NCBI GenBank assembly: GCA_900539665.1
Contig: UQCV01000039.1
Location: forward strand, 1-22,543
Source: an uncultured Succinivibrionaceae bacterium
GTDB taxonomy: Bacteria > Pseudomonadota > Gammaproteobacteria > Enterobacterales > Succinivibrionaceae
Direction: 5' to 3'
DNA length: 22,543 nt
How positions within the stretch are numbered: the stretch's first letter is position 1; each line of letters begins with the position of its first letter. The notes beneath the pieces are model-generated. The model ran no database searches and was not told the DNA's origin. It was given only the letters and a program-made list of their open reading frames with translations. The translations under genes were made by a program, and so were the position numbers. Below are positions 15,863 through 22,543 of this stretch, piece by piece.

Positions 15863-15898
15863 ATTTCATGTTTTAATTCACTTTAAGCGGGAGCTTTC

Positions 15899-16129
15899 AT
15901 GAAAAGTAGTAGAGCCTTGTTCTTTGCGTTTTTATCTGGCCTTAGCATGTCTTTATTATTGACTGCTTGTGGTTTAAAGGGACCTTTATACCTACCTAAA
16001 GATGAGCCACAAGCAAATAACGAGACCGCTGTTGTAACTCCAGCGCCTACTACAAAGTCACAATCCGTGACCAAAGCGCAGGCTTCCTCTAATCAATCAC
16101 CAGCAGAACCGAAGACCGATAAGCAATAG
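15899..16129 (+). CDS. lptM: LPS translocon maturation lipoprotein LptM (YifL)
   Basis: A 76-residue lipoprotein. The signal peptide ends in the lipobox LLTAC with lipidated C24, followed immediately by GLKGPLYLP, the hallmark of LptM/YifL. The rest is a disordered Pro/Thr/Ser/Gln-rich tail. In E. coli, LptM binds the LptDE LPS translocon at the outer membrane and helps LptD reach its native disulfide pattern, a process that also needs DsbA (a dsbA gene lies at 3618). GGGAG lies 5 nt before the ATG. The location between cyaA and the lysine genes matches E. coli cyaA-(cyaY)-yifL-dapF, with lysA added. Confidence 0.9.
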   Translation: MKSSRALFFAFLSGLSMSLLLTACGLKGPLYLPKDEPQANNETAVVTPAPTTKSQSVTKAQASSNQSPAEPKTDKQ

Positions 16130-16205
16130 GTTTATCAAGGCCATGATTGGCCTTAATTGGTGTCTGCTGTTCCCCATACTTTTCTTAGAAATTCATGGTA
16201 AAAAT

Positions 16206-17462
16206 ATGAGTCATTTTTATACAAATAAAGACGGTTTAGTTTGTGCAGAAAACCTTCCAGTTGCTGCGTTAGCTAAAGAATACGGTACTCCTTTATATAT
16301 TTATTCACGCACCGCGCTTGAAGAACAGTTCAATTCTTTTTCCGCCGCTGCTCAAGATATTTCTCACCTTATTTGTTATGCCGTTAAAGCTAACAGCAAT
16401 CTCGCAATTTTAGCTTTAATGGCTAAGCTTGGGGCTGGTTTTGATATCGTTTCTGGTGGTGAATTAGCTCGTGTAATTGAAGCTGGTGGGGATCCTAATA
16501 AAGTTGTTTATTCAGGTGTGGCTAAATCCGTTAAAGAAATGGAATTTGCCCTTAATGCGGGCATCATGTGCTTCAACGTTGAATCTGAAGCCGAAATGGA
16601 AAGATTAAATGAAGTTGCTGGTAAGTTAGGCCAAAAGGCCCCGGTATCTATTCGCGTTAATCCAGATGTTGATGCGGGGACTCACCCATACATTTCTACC
16701 GGTCTTAAAACCAACAAATTTGGGGTGCCAATTGAACGTGCTTTTGACCTCTATGTTAAGACTGCCAAGGAATATGCAAATCTTGAAATCCACGGGATTG
16801 ATTGTCACATCGGTTCGCAGTTGACTTCTTTGACTCCATTTAGTGATTCTTTAGACCGTATCTTAAAGTTAGTAGACCGTTTACAGGCAGCTGGCATTAC
16901 TTTACATCATATCGACGTAGGTGGTGGTCTTGGGGTTGTATACAACGATGAAACTCCTCCATCTCCAAGTGACTATATCAACAACTTTAAACAGGCTTTA
17001 GCTGGCCGTGGTTTGATGTTAGTTTGCGAGCCTGGCCGTTCAATGGTAGCTAATGCTGGGGTGTTAGTTGCTAAATGCGAATATGTAAAGAAAGGTGAAG
17101 TTCGTGATTTCTGCATCGTAGATACGGCGATGAACGATATGATTCGCCCATCACTTTACTCAGCCTGGATGAAGATTGAAGAAGCTGACCAAACTCTTAA
17201 CCGTCCATCTGCACTTTATGATGTAGTAGGCCCTATCTGTGAAACTGGTGACTTCTTAGGTAAGGAAAGAGAACTTAAGGTAGCGTCTGGTGATTACCTT
17301 GTAATGCATGGTGCTGGGGCATATGGTTTCTCTATGGCTTCTAACTACAATTCAAGACCTCGTGCTTGTGAAATTATGGTTAAAGATACCAAGGCTGTCG
17401 TTATTAGAGAACGCGAAGAAATCGCTGATATTTGGCGTCATGAACGCAAAGAATTGGACTAA
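16206..17462 (+). CDS. lysA: Diaminopimelate decarboxylase
   Basis: Fold III PLP enzyme that decarboxylates meso-diaminopimelate to lysine. The start at 16206 (MSHFYTN) gives 418 residues (E. coli 420). The in-frame ATG at 16143 would add 21 residues, but AAGG sits only 2 nt before it and the ATG lies in the loop side of an AAGGCCA/TGGCCTT hairpin. Motifs are the PLP lysine K61 in CYAVKANSN, HIGSQL, the glycine-rich DVGGGLGV, EPGRSMVANAG and CETGDF near the active site of the partner subunit. dapF starts 5 nt after the stop, so the pair makes and consumes meso-diaminopimelate from one transcript. Confidence 0.95.
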   Translation: MSHFYTNKDGLVCAENLPVAALAKEYGTPLYIYSRTALEEQFNSFSAAAQDISHLICYAVKANSNLAILALMAKLGAGFDIVSGGELARVIEAGGDPNKVVYSGVAKSVKEMEFALNAGIMCFNVESEAEMERLNEVAGKLGQKAPVSIRVNPDVDAGTHPYISTGLKTNKFGVPIERAFDLYVKTAKEYANLEIHGIDCHIGSQLTSLTPFSDSLDRILKLVDRLQAAGITLHHIDVGGGLGVVYNDETPPSPSDYINNFKQALAGRGLMLVCEPGRSMVANAGVLVAKCEYVKKGEVRDFCIVDTAMNDMIRPSLYSAWMKIEEADQTLNRPSALYDVVGPICETGDFLGKERELKVASGDYLVMHGAGAYGFSMASNYNSRPRACEIMVKDTKAVVIREREEIADIWRHERKELD

Positions 17463-17467
17463 GACCT

Positions 17468-18325
17468 ATGCTGATTAATTTTTCCAAAATGCATGGTTTG
17501 GGCAATGATTTTATGGTCATTGATGCTGTAACTCAAAAGGTGTTTTTATCCACTGATAAAATTAAACAGTTAGCCGATCGTCATTTTGGGATAGGTTTCG
17601 ATCAGCTATTGATTGTTGAGCCCCCATACGATCCTGATATGGACTTCCACTATCGTATTTTTAATGCTGATGGTTCTGAAGTTCAGCAGTGTGGTAATGG
17701 GGCTCGCTGTTTTGCGCGTTTTGTGACTCTTAAGGGGCTTACCAATAAAAAAGTCATAAATGTCAGCACTGTTAGTGGCAGGATCGTGCTTAACTTAACG
17801 GATGATGGTTTAGTCACTGTGAATATGGGGGTTCCTGTTTGGGAGCCGGCTAAAATCCCTTTTAAGGCGGCCAAAAGAGAAAAAACTTATATTCTACAAG
17901 TGTCAAACGGTCATGTAGGGCGAACAGAAACGAGCGATACCGTGCTTTGTGGCTGTGTGTCTATGGGGAATCCTCATTGCGTGATTGAAGTGCCTGATAC
18001 TAAGACTGCACCGGTCCAAGATCTTGGCCCTAGAGTCGAACATTTTGAACGTTTCCCAGAAAGGGTTAACGTTGGTTTTATGCAGGTAGTTTCTGAACAC
18101 GAAATCAATCTTAGAGTTTACGAACGTGGGGCTGCTGAAACCATGGCATGTGGGACTGGGGCTTGTGCGGCTGTGAGCGTAGGGATTGACCAAGGCCGAC
18201 TTAAGAGTCCTGTGACTGTGCATTTACCAGGAGGAACTTTGAGCATTGCGATTGCCTCAGAAGGAGCTCCGGTGATGATGACAGGGCCTGCAGAATTAGT
18301 GTTTGATGGCACTATCAATATTTAA
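17468..18325 (+). CDS. dapF: Diaminopimelate epimerase
   Basis: Cofactor-independent racemase that converts LL- to meso-diaminopimelate, used for peptidoglycan and by LysA for lysine. It has 285 residues (E. coli 274). The two catalytic cysteines are C75 in QQCGNGARC and C228 in MACGTGACA. The N-terminal FSKMHGLGNDF and the central GNPHCVI are family signatures. A stretch of about 135-160 looks slightly longer than usual. It is 5 nt from lysA and ends at a terminator. Confidence 0.96.
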   Translation: MLINFSKMHGLGNDFMVIDAVTQKVFLSTDKIKQLADRHFGIGFDQLLIVEPPYDPDMDFHYRIFNADGSEVQQCGNGARCFARFVTLKGLTNKKVINVSTVSGRIVLNLTDDGLVTVNMGVPVWEPAKIPFKAAKREKTYILQVSNGHVGRTETSDTVLCGCVSMGNPHCVIEVPDTKTAPVQDLGPRVEHFERFPERVNVGFMQVVSEHEINLRVYERGAAETMACGTGACAAVSVGIDQGRLKSPVTVHLPGGTLSIAIASEGAPVMMTGPAELVFDGTINI

Positions 18326-18386
18326 GTGTCACTAAAGACTTTGGGTATTTAGAAACTTAACGTCGTCTCTTAGCCTTTATTATATT

Positions 18387-18421
18387 AGAGCATGTATTTT
18401 AAAAAAATATGTGCTCTTTTT
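18387..18421 (+). terminator. Terminator after dapF
   Basis: AGAGCATGTATTTT (18387-18400) pairs with AAAATATGTGCTCT (18404-18417) over 14 bp with two G-U pairs, followed by TTTTT. It separates the lysA-dapF unit from xerC. Confidence 0.85.
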
Positions 18422-18533
18422 GTCTTAGGTGGAGCCTGTGAATTGCAAATGGCTATTGAGGTGTTAAAGTGTAAAGAGACTCCATTACGGTTTACATTCT
18501 AGTGGTTTTATTTTAAGGTTTAATGGTTTGTCA

Positions 18534-18539
18534 TATAAT
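18534..18539 (+). promoter_or_regulatory. -10 element upstream of xerC
   Basis: A perfect TATAAT lies 33 bp before the xerC start, downstream of the dapF terminator. The region about 17 bp upstream (TTTTAA) is a poor -35. The dapF-xerC gap (246 bp) otherwise shows no gene; the yigA (DUF484) gene found here in E. coli is missing. Confidence 0.5.
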
Positions 18540-18571
18540 CAAGGTGGTAGTTTTTAAAGGACTGTAGATTA

Positions 18572-19612
18572 ATGCTCAAAAATATTTATGCTAATGAAAA
18601 AACTTTAGAAGTACATGAACGAAGTTATTTTCTATCTCACCGTCCTTTGGAACAAGAACCACAGGTTTGGTTAGTTCGGGTCTTCCCGTTTTATCAAGAG
18701 TTGATTAGTTTTTCCTGCTTTTTGATGAAAGAAAGGCAATATAGTAGCTGTACAGCCGATGGCTATTTGCGCGACTTAAATAATTTTGTGTGCATTATGC
18801 TTACGGAGTTTAAAGAACTAAAAAGTTGGCGTGATGTAATGGATGTTCATGTGCACAGTACCTTGCGTAAGATCCGTAAAATAGAAGATCAAGATGAAAA
18901 TTTAACCGCACGTTCTAAGGCCCGAATGGTTAGTGCCTTAAAGAGTTTCTATAAATTTGAATCTAGTAACAAACGTGTGGAAAATAACTTCATGTTAGAT
19001 GTTGATACCCCTAAATTTAGGGCGCATCTACCGCAATACCTAACTTATGAACAGTTTGAGAAGCTTGTTAAATTACCAGAAAATCCCACCCCAAAGGATT
19101 ACCGTGATCGTGCAATGATTGAAGTTCTTTTTTCTACGGGGATTCGTGTTTCAGAATTAGTGAATATTGAAATTGATGATGTCAATACTAGTGAAATGGA
19201 AATTAGAATTTTAGGTAAAGGTAATAAGGAACGCGTAGTTCCTTTTGGTAGTTACGCGCTAAAAGCAATAAAGCTTTGGTTAAAGGTCCGTCCAGTGTAT
19301 CAACCAGTGGTAAGCAATTTGTTTGTGAATAGATTTGGTGAAGTTTTAAATACTAGAGCAGTGCAAATTATGATGAAGAAATTAGGTGAAGGCTTAGCCT
19401 TACCTATTCATGCAACGCCACATAAATTACGTCATTCATTTGCAACGGAAATGATATCAAACGGGGCTGACTTAAGAACAGTACAAGAAATATTAGGCCA
19501 TTCATCCTTAGGGGTGACGCAAAATTACCTCCACTTGGATGTAAAGAAGTTACAAGACAACTATAACAAAGCTCACCCTCTTGTTATGAAACCGGAACCA
19601 GAAGAAGAATGA
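18572..19612 (+). CDS. xerC: Tyrosine site-specific recombinase XerC
   Basis: Resolves chromosome dimers at dif together with XerD. The C-terminal catalytic domain carries the full set of residues: R192 (STGIRVSELV), K216 (LGKGNKERVVP), H284 and R287 (PHKLRHSFAT), H310 (ILGHSSLG) and the nucleophile Y319 (QNYLHLD). The core-binding domain begins near residue 37. Length is 346 against 298 in E. coli, mostly from about 36 extra N-terminal residues with no recognised motif. AAAGGA precedes the ATG at a somewhat long distance. Assignment to XerC over XerD rests on the dapF-xerC-yigB-uvrD order. It overlaps the next gene by 4 nt (ATGA). Confidence 0.9.
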   Translation: MLKNIYANEKTLEVHERSYFLSHRPLEQEPQVWLVRVFPFYQELISFSCFLMKERQYSSCTADGYLRDLNNFVCIMLTEFKELKSWRDVMDVHVHSTLRKIRKIEDQDENLTARSKARMVSALKSFYKFESSNKRVENNFMLDVDTPKFRAHLPQYLTYEQFEKLVKLPENPTPKDYRDRAMIEVLFSTGIRVSELVNIEIDDVNTSEMEIRILGKGNKERVVPFGSYALKAIKLWLKVRPVYQPVVSNLFVNRFGEVLNTRAVQIMMKKLGEGLALPIHATPHKLRHSFATEMISNGADLRTVQEILGHSSLGVTQNYLHLDVKKLQDNYNKAHPLVMKPEPEEE

Positions 19613-20325
19613 TAGAATTTTATAAGGAATGGCATCGCCCTCAAGCCTTAAGCTTTGACTTAGATGATACGCTTTATGCCAACGATGAAGTTATCTCTGC
19701 TGCTGAGCAGTACATGCTAGACCATATAAGTGCCAACTATCTTGGTGGGGCTTTATATACTAAAAGCATGTATGACGAAGGTCGCTTACGTGTTTTAGAA
19801 ATCGTGCCAGAACTAGTGCATGACGTTTCATTATTGCGCTTTTTTATTTATCAACGCCTGTTATTACTCCATGGCAGTTCCTTAAATAAAGCAACTGCGG
19901 ATGCTATGGCTCTAATGCAAGAGTTTGTGCGAGTCCGCTCTCAAGTTTTAGTGCCTACCGTTTCGTGTGAAGTTGTGCGAGAATTAGCACTTTATTATCC
20001 AATTGTCGCCCTGTCAAATGGCAACATTGATTTGCGTTATACGGCCTTAAAAGGTGTTTTTTTGCATGAAGTGAGGCCCAATATTAATCTACGCAGTAAA
20101 CCTGGTAAGGAAATTTTTTCGGTAGTGGCGCGCACCTTGTCGCTACCATGTAGTGCTATATGCCATATAGGTGATAATGAAATCACCGATGTCCAAGGTG
20201 CAGTGCAGGCAGGTATGAGTTGTATTTGGCAAGCAGGGTATAAAGGTGCAGCGAAAAATTTAACAGTGTTGCCACATGTTAAGATCACTGAAATTAAAGA
20301 GCTTTTACCTTTGTTAGTAAGGTAA
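19609..20325 (+). CDS. yigB: HAD-family hydrolase, YigB (FMN/flavin-pathway phosphatase)
   Basis: A 238-residue haloacid dehalogenase phosphatase, the same length as E. coli YigB, which dephosphorylates FMN and the riboflavin precursor 5-amino-6-(5-phosphoribitylamino)uracil phosphate. Motif I is FDLDDTL, with nucleophile D17 and acid/base D19. Motif II is S136 in ALSNGN, motif III is K164 in RSKPGKE, and motif IV is GDNEITD (D189, D194). An N-terminal helical cap fills residues 25-115. The start codon overlaps the xerC stop, indicating translational coupling, as in the conserved xerC-yigB-uvrD order. The substrate is inferred from synteny and length only. Confidence 0.88.
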   Translation: MIEFYKEWHRPQALSFDLDDTLYANDEVISAAEQYMLDHISANYLGGALYTKSMYDEGRLRVLEIVPELVHDVSLLRFFIYQRLLLLHGSSLNKATADAMALMQEFVRVRSQVLVPTVSCEVVRELALYYPIVALSNGNIDLRYTALKGVFLHEVRPNINLRSKPGKEIFSVVARTLSLPCSAICHIGDNEITDVQGAVQAGMSCIWQAGYKGAAKNLTVLPHVKITEIKELLPLLVR

Positions 20326-20381
20326 AATATAAACTTTAAAGCTTGCGGAAACTTTGTAGTAATAAACAGGAAAGAATAAAG

Positions 20382-22430
20382 ATGAATGAGGGTTTAAATA
20401 AAATCATAGAACAGCTCAACGTAGAACAAAAACAGGCTGTCTGTGCAGATTTAAAGAATCTTCTTATTGTGGCCGGGGCGGGAACTGGCAAGACTACGGT
20501 ATTAGTTTCTCGTATTGCTTATTTGGTAGAACACCACCATATTCCACCATACGCTATTTTATCAGTTACTTTTACTAATAAAGCTGCTAGTGAAATGAAA
20601 GTTCGCTTGGAAAAAATTTTAGGGGCGGAACGTATTCGTTATATGTGGTCGTGCACTTTCCACTCCGCATGTTTACGGATCTTGCGTAATTTCTTTATGC
20701 AAGCGGGTTTAAAAAAGGATTTTGTGGTTATTGATACTTCAGATCAGTTGCGCATTGTCAAAAGAGCCTTAGCTGAACTTGGTCTTAGTGACCAAAAGCA
20801 AGTAAAACCTAAAGAATACCTTAATGCAATTTCTTCCTGCAAAGAAGCAGGGTTACGTCCGCAACAAATTGATTCTCAAGTAAAGCTATATCGTTTTGCA
20901 GAAGTTTATTCATTATATCAAAGCAGTTGTGATCAAGACGGTCAGGTCGATTTTTCAGAAATTTTGTTGCGTTGTGTAGAATTATTACGGGCGCATGAAG
21001 AGGTGCGTGCTTATTTACACGACAAATTTAAACAGATTCTCGTTGATGAATTTCAAGATACAAACTCAATTCAGTATGAATGGTTACGCTTAGTTTGTGG
21101 CAAAGATACAAATGTATTGATTGTAGGTGATGATGATCAGTCAATCTATGGCTGGCGTGGGGCCGTGGTTGAAAACATGCATCGTTTTAAAAACGACTAT
21201 CGGCAGGTGGAATTAATTCAACTAAAGCGAAATTATCGTTCAACAGATGCCATTTTAGAGACGGCGAATAGTTTGATAAAACACAATACTGGTCGCTTGG
21301 TTGATAAACATTTGATTACAAATAGAGCCACGGAAAATAAGGTGTTAGTAGTTGGCGCTCGTAATGAATTTGCGCAAGCTGAATTTATTGCCAAAATGAT
21401 CTTAAAGCTTAAAGCTAGTGGTCTAAAAGCAAATGATATCGCTATTTTATATCGCACTAATGCCCAAACCAGAGTTTTAGAAACAGCTTTACGTAATGAT
21501 GATTTAAGTTATGTGATTTATGGTGGCTTACGTTTTTATGATCGTGAAGAAATAAAGAACGCTCTGTGCTATTTACAACTAATCGTAGATCCAAGCAATA
21601 ACCTAGCTTTTGAACGAATCTTAAATGTACCAGCACGCAAGATAGGTAAGGCAACTTTAGGCAAACTTCAGGCTGTAGCAATGGAAACAGGGTTGCCACT
21701 TTACGAAGCTTTACGTCAAACCTTGCTTCATTCTTCGTCCAAACCTTTAAGAGCTTTTTTTGATTTAATTGAAAAATTAAAACAGGATCTTGTAGAAGCA
21801 GAATCTTTACCAAGCTTTGTGGAACATGTGCTTGAGACTTCAGGTTTACTCTCTATGTACAAACTAGCTGATGAAAACGAGGGTACGGAAGGTAAGAGTA
21901 AAAGTCGCATTAGCAATCTAGAAGAATTGTTGCTTGAATTTGAACGCCAATCTTCAGAAGAGCTCCCTAACTTTTTTGCTTCTGAATCGGAAATGAATGA
22001 AGCTAATGGGGACGTAGAGGCTACCAATAAAGATCAAATATCAGTAAGTACCCAACTTTCCAATTTCTTAGATAAAATTTGCTTAACGTCTGGAGCGGAA
22101 TCGGCAACGGGGGAGGACGGAACAGAGGCAGTGCGTCTTATGACGGTACATTGTGCGAAGGGGCTGGAGTTTAAAGTGGTGATTGTAGCTGGTTTTGAAG
22201 AAACGTTGATGCCTTTAAGACCTGAAAGCATAACCCCGAAAGAATTAGATGAAGAACGTAGATTAGCTTATGTGGCGATTACGCGGGCAAAAGATCAATT
22301 AGTGCTATGTTACGCTGAAAATAGAGGTTCATTTAGCGCTGGTGGTTATATAAATGAACGCACCGGAGTAAGTAGCTTTTTAAGAGAGCTAGATCATAAT
22401 TACTATGATCGAAAAATGTATCGTAACTAG
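20382..22430 (+). CDS. uvrD: DNA helicase II (UvrD), short C-terminus
   Basis: Superfamily 1A 3'-5' helicase for nucleotide excision repair and mismatch repair. The start at 20382 has AGGAAAG upstream and gives 682 residues. An in-frame TTG at 20343 is less likely. Motifs in order are Walker A AGAGTGKT (31-38), TFTNKAA (63-69), motif II DEFQDT (222-227), motif III DDQSIYGWRG (251-260), motif IV NYRST (284-288), motif V VHCAKGLEF (589-597) and motif VI VAITRAK (631-637). E. coli UvrD has 720 residues. The roughly 70-residue C-terminal Tudor-like domain is missing, and an acidic Ser/Asn/Glu-rich segment lies at about 523-582. Synteny with xerC-yigB favours UvrD over Rep. Confidence 0.92.
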   Translation: MNEGLNKIIEQLNVEQKQAVCADLKNLLIVAGAGTGKTTVLVSRIAYLVEHHHIPPYAILSVTFTNKAASEMKVRLEKILGAERIRYMWSCTFHSACLRILRNFFMQAGLKKDFVVIDTSDQLRIVKRALAELGLSDQKQVKPKEYLNAISSCKEAGLRPQQIDSQVKLYRFAEVYSLYQSSCDQDGQVDFSEILLRCVELLRAHEEVRAYLHDKFKQILVDEFQDTNSIQYEWLRLVCGKDTNVLIVGDDDQSIYGWRGAVVENMHRFKNDYRQVELIQLKRNYRSTDAILETANSLIKHNTGRLVDKHLITNRATENKVLVVGARNEFAQAEFIAKMILKLKASGLKANDIAILYRTNAQTRVLETALRNDDLSYVIYGGLRFYDREEIKNALCYLQLIVDPSNNLAFERILNVPARKIGKATLGKLQAVAMETGLPLYEALRQTLLHSSSKPLRAFFDLIEKLKQDLVEAESLPSFVEHVLETSGLLSMYKLADENEGTEGKSKSRISNLEELLLEFERQSSEELPNFFASESEMNEANGDVEATNKDQISVSTQLSNFLDKICLTSGAESATGEDGTEAVRLMTVHCAKGLEFKVVIVAGFEETLMPLRPESITPKELDEERRLAYVAITRAKDQLVLCYAENRGSFSAGGYINERTGVSSFLRELDHNYYDRKMYRN

Positions 22431-22525
22431 CTTAAACTGTCGTTTATAGCTTCATGCTAGTTTAAAGCAGGATGTAGATTAAAATTTGTTAGTAAGTACG
22501 CATGAATAAAAGAATTTTGTAAAGA

Positions 22526-22543
22526 ATGGCTAAAACAAAGGCT
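22526..22543 (+). CDS. Possible start of another gene (partial)
   Basis: An ATG at 22526 opens a frame of six codons (MAKTKA) to the window edge. The only purine-rich stretch (AAAGA) is too close to the ATG to be a good ribosome binding site. Nothing more can be said from 18 bases. Confidence 0.25.

Noticed and set aside
16143..16205. N-terminal extension of LysA from the ATG at 16143
   Set aside because: The extra 21 residues are hydrophobic and would resemble a membrane segment on a cytosolic enzyme. Ribosome binding spacing is poor, and the shorter start gives the usual 418-420 residues.
18326..18571. Small gene replacing yigA between dapF and xerC
   Set aside because: Only ORFs under about 20 codons were seen; the gap is explained by a terminator and a promoter.
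22431..22525. Terminator after uvrD
   Set aside because: A 7-bp TTAAACT/AGTTTAA inverted repeat is present, but the loop is long and no T tract follows.
1..22543. Mobile element, CRISPR array, prophage or defence system
   Set aside because: No transposase, terminal repeats, spaced direct repeats or phage genes were seen. The only recombinase is the housekeeping XerC in its conserved gene order.

Overview
This AT-rich window reads as ordinary chromosomal core sequence from a gammaproteobacterium. The clearest signs are the order cyaA-lptM-lysA-dapF-xerC-yigB-uvrD, the neighbouring hemX-hemY pair, a dsbA/yihG pair, and an rRNA operon end carrying tRNA-Asp. The AT richness, the loss of hemC, hemD, cyaY and yigA from their usual places, and a metY gene suggest a host-associated lineage away from E. 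coli, perhaps Succinivibrionaceae-like. That taxonomic placement is inference only.

Layout. Positions 1-190 hold the 3' end of a 5S rRNA, tRNA-Asp(GUC) and a terminator. Then come metY (O-acetylhomoserine sulfhydrylase, +) and a histidine-phosphatase-superfamily gene (-), sharing a bidirectional terminator. The phosphatase diverges from a squalene/phytoene synthase-like gene (+) across a short region with a perfect 13-bp inverted repeat. Next are dsbA (+) and a convergent YihG-type acyltransferase (-).

Positions 5620-10650 form a branched-chain amino acid cluster, ilvE-ilvD-ilvA, followed by an unrecognised exported protein. The intergenic gaps carry strong hairpins, one a terminator-like structure just before ilvD. 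A perfect 24-bp palindrome closes the unit. The acetohydroxyacid synthase and ilvC genes are not here.

From 10927 on, all genes lie on the + strand. hemX and hemY overlap and run into cyaA (class I adenylate cyclase). lptM, lysA and dapF follow, ending at a terminator. A second unit holds xerC, yigB (4-nt overlap) and a uvrD helicase that lacks the usual C-terminal domain. The last 18 bases may begin another gene.

Functionally the window combines amino acid synthesis (methionine/homocysteine, isoleucine/valine/leucine, diaminopimelate/lysine), envelope maturation (DsbA, YihG, LptM), cAMP signalling and chromosome maintenance (XerC, UvrD). I see no insertion sequence, CRISPR array, prophage or defence island. 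The points worth a second look are the lone squalene synthase-like gene, the ilv intergenic structures, the unknown three-cysteine exported protein, hemXY without hemCD, and the short UvrD.
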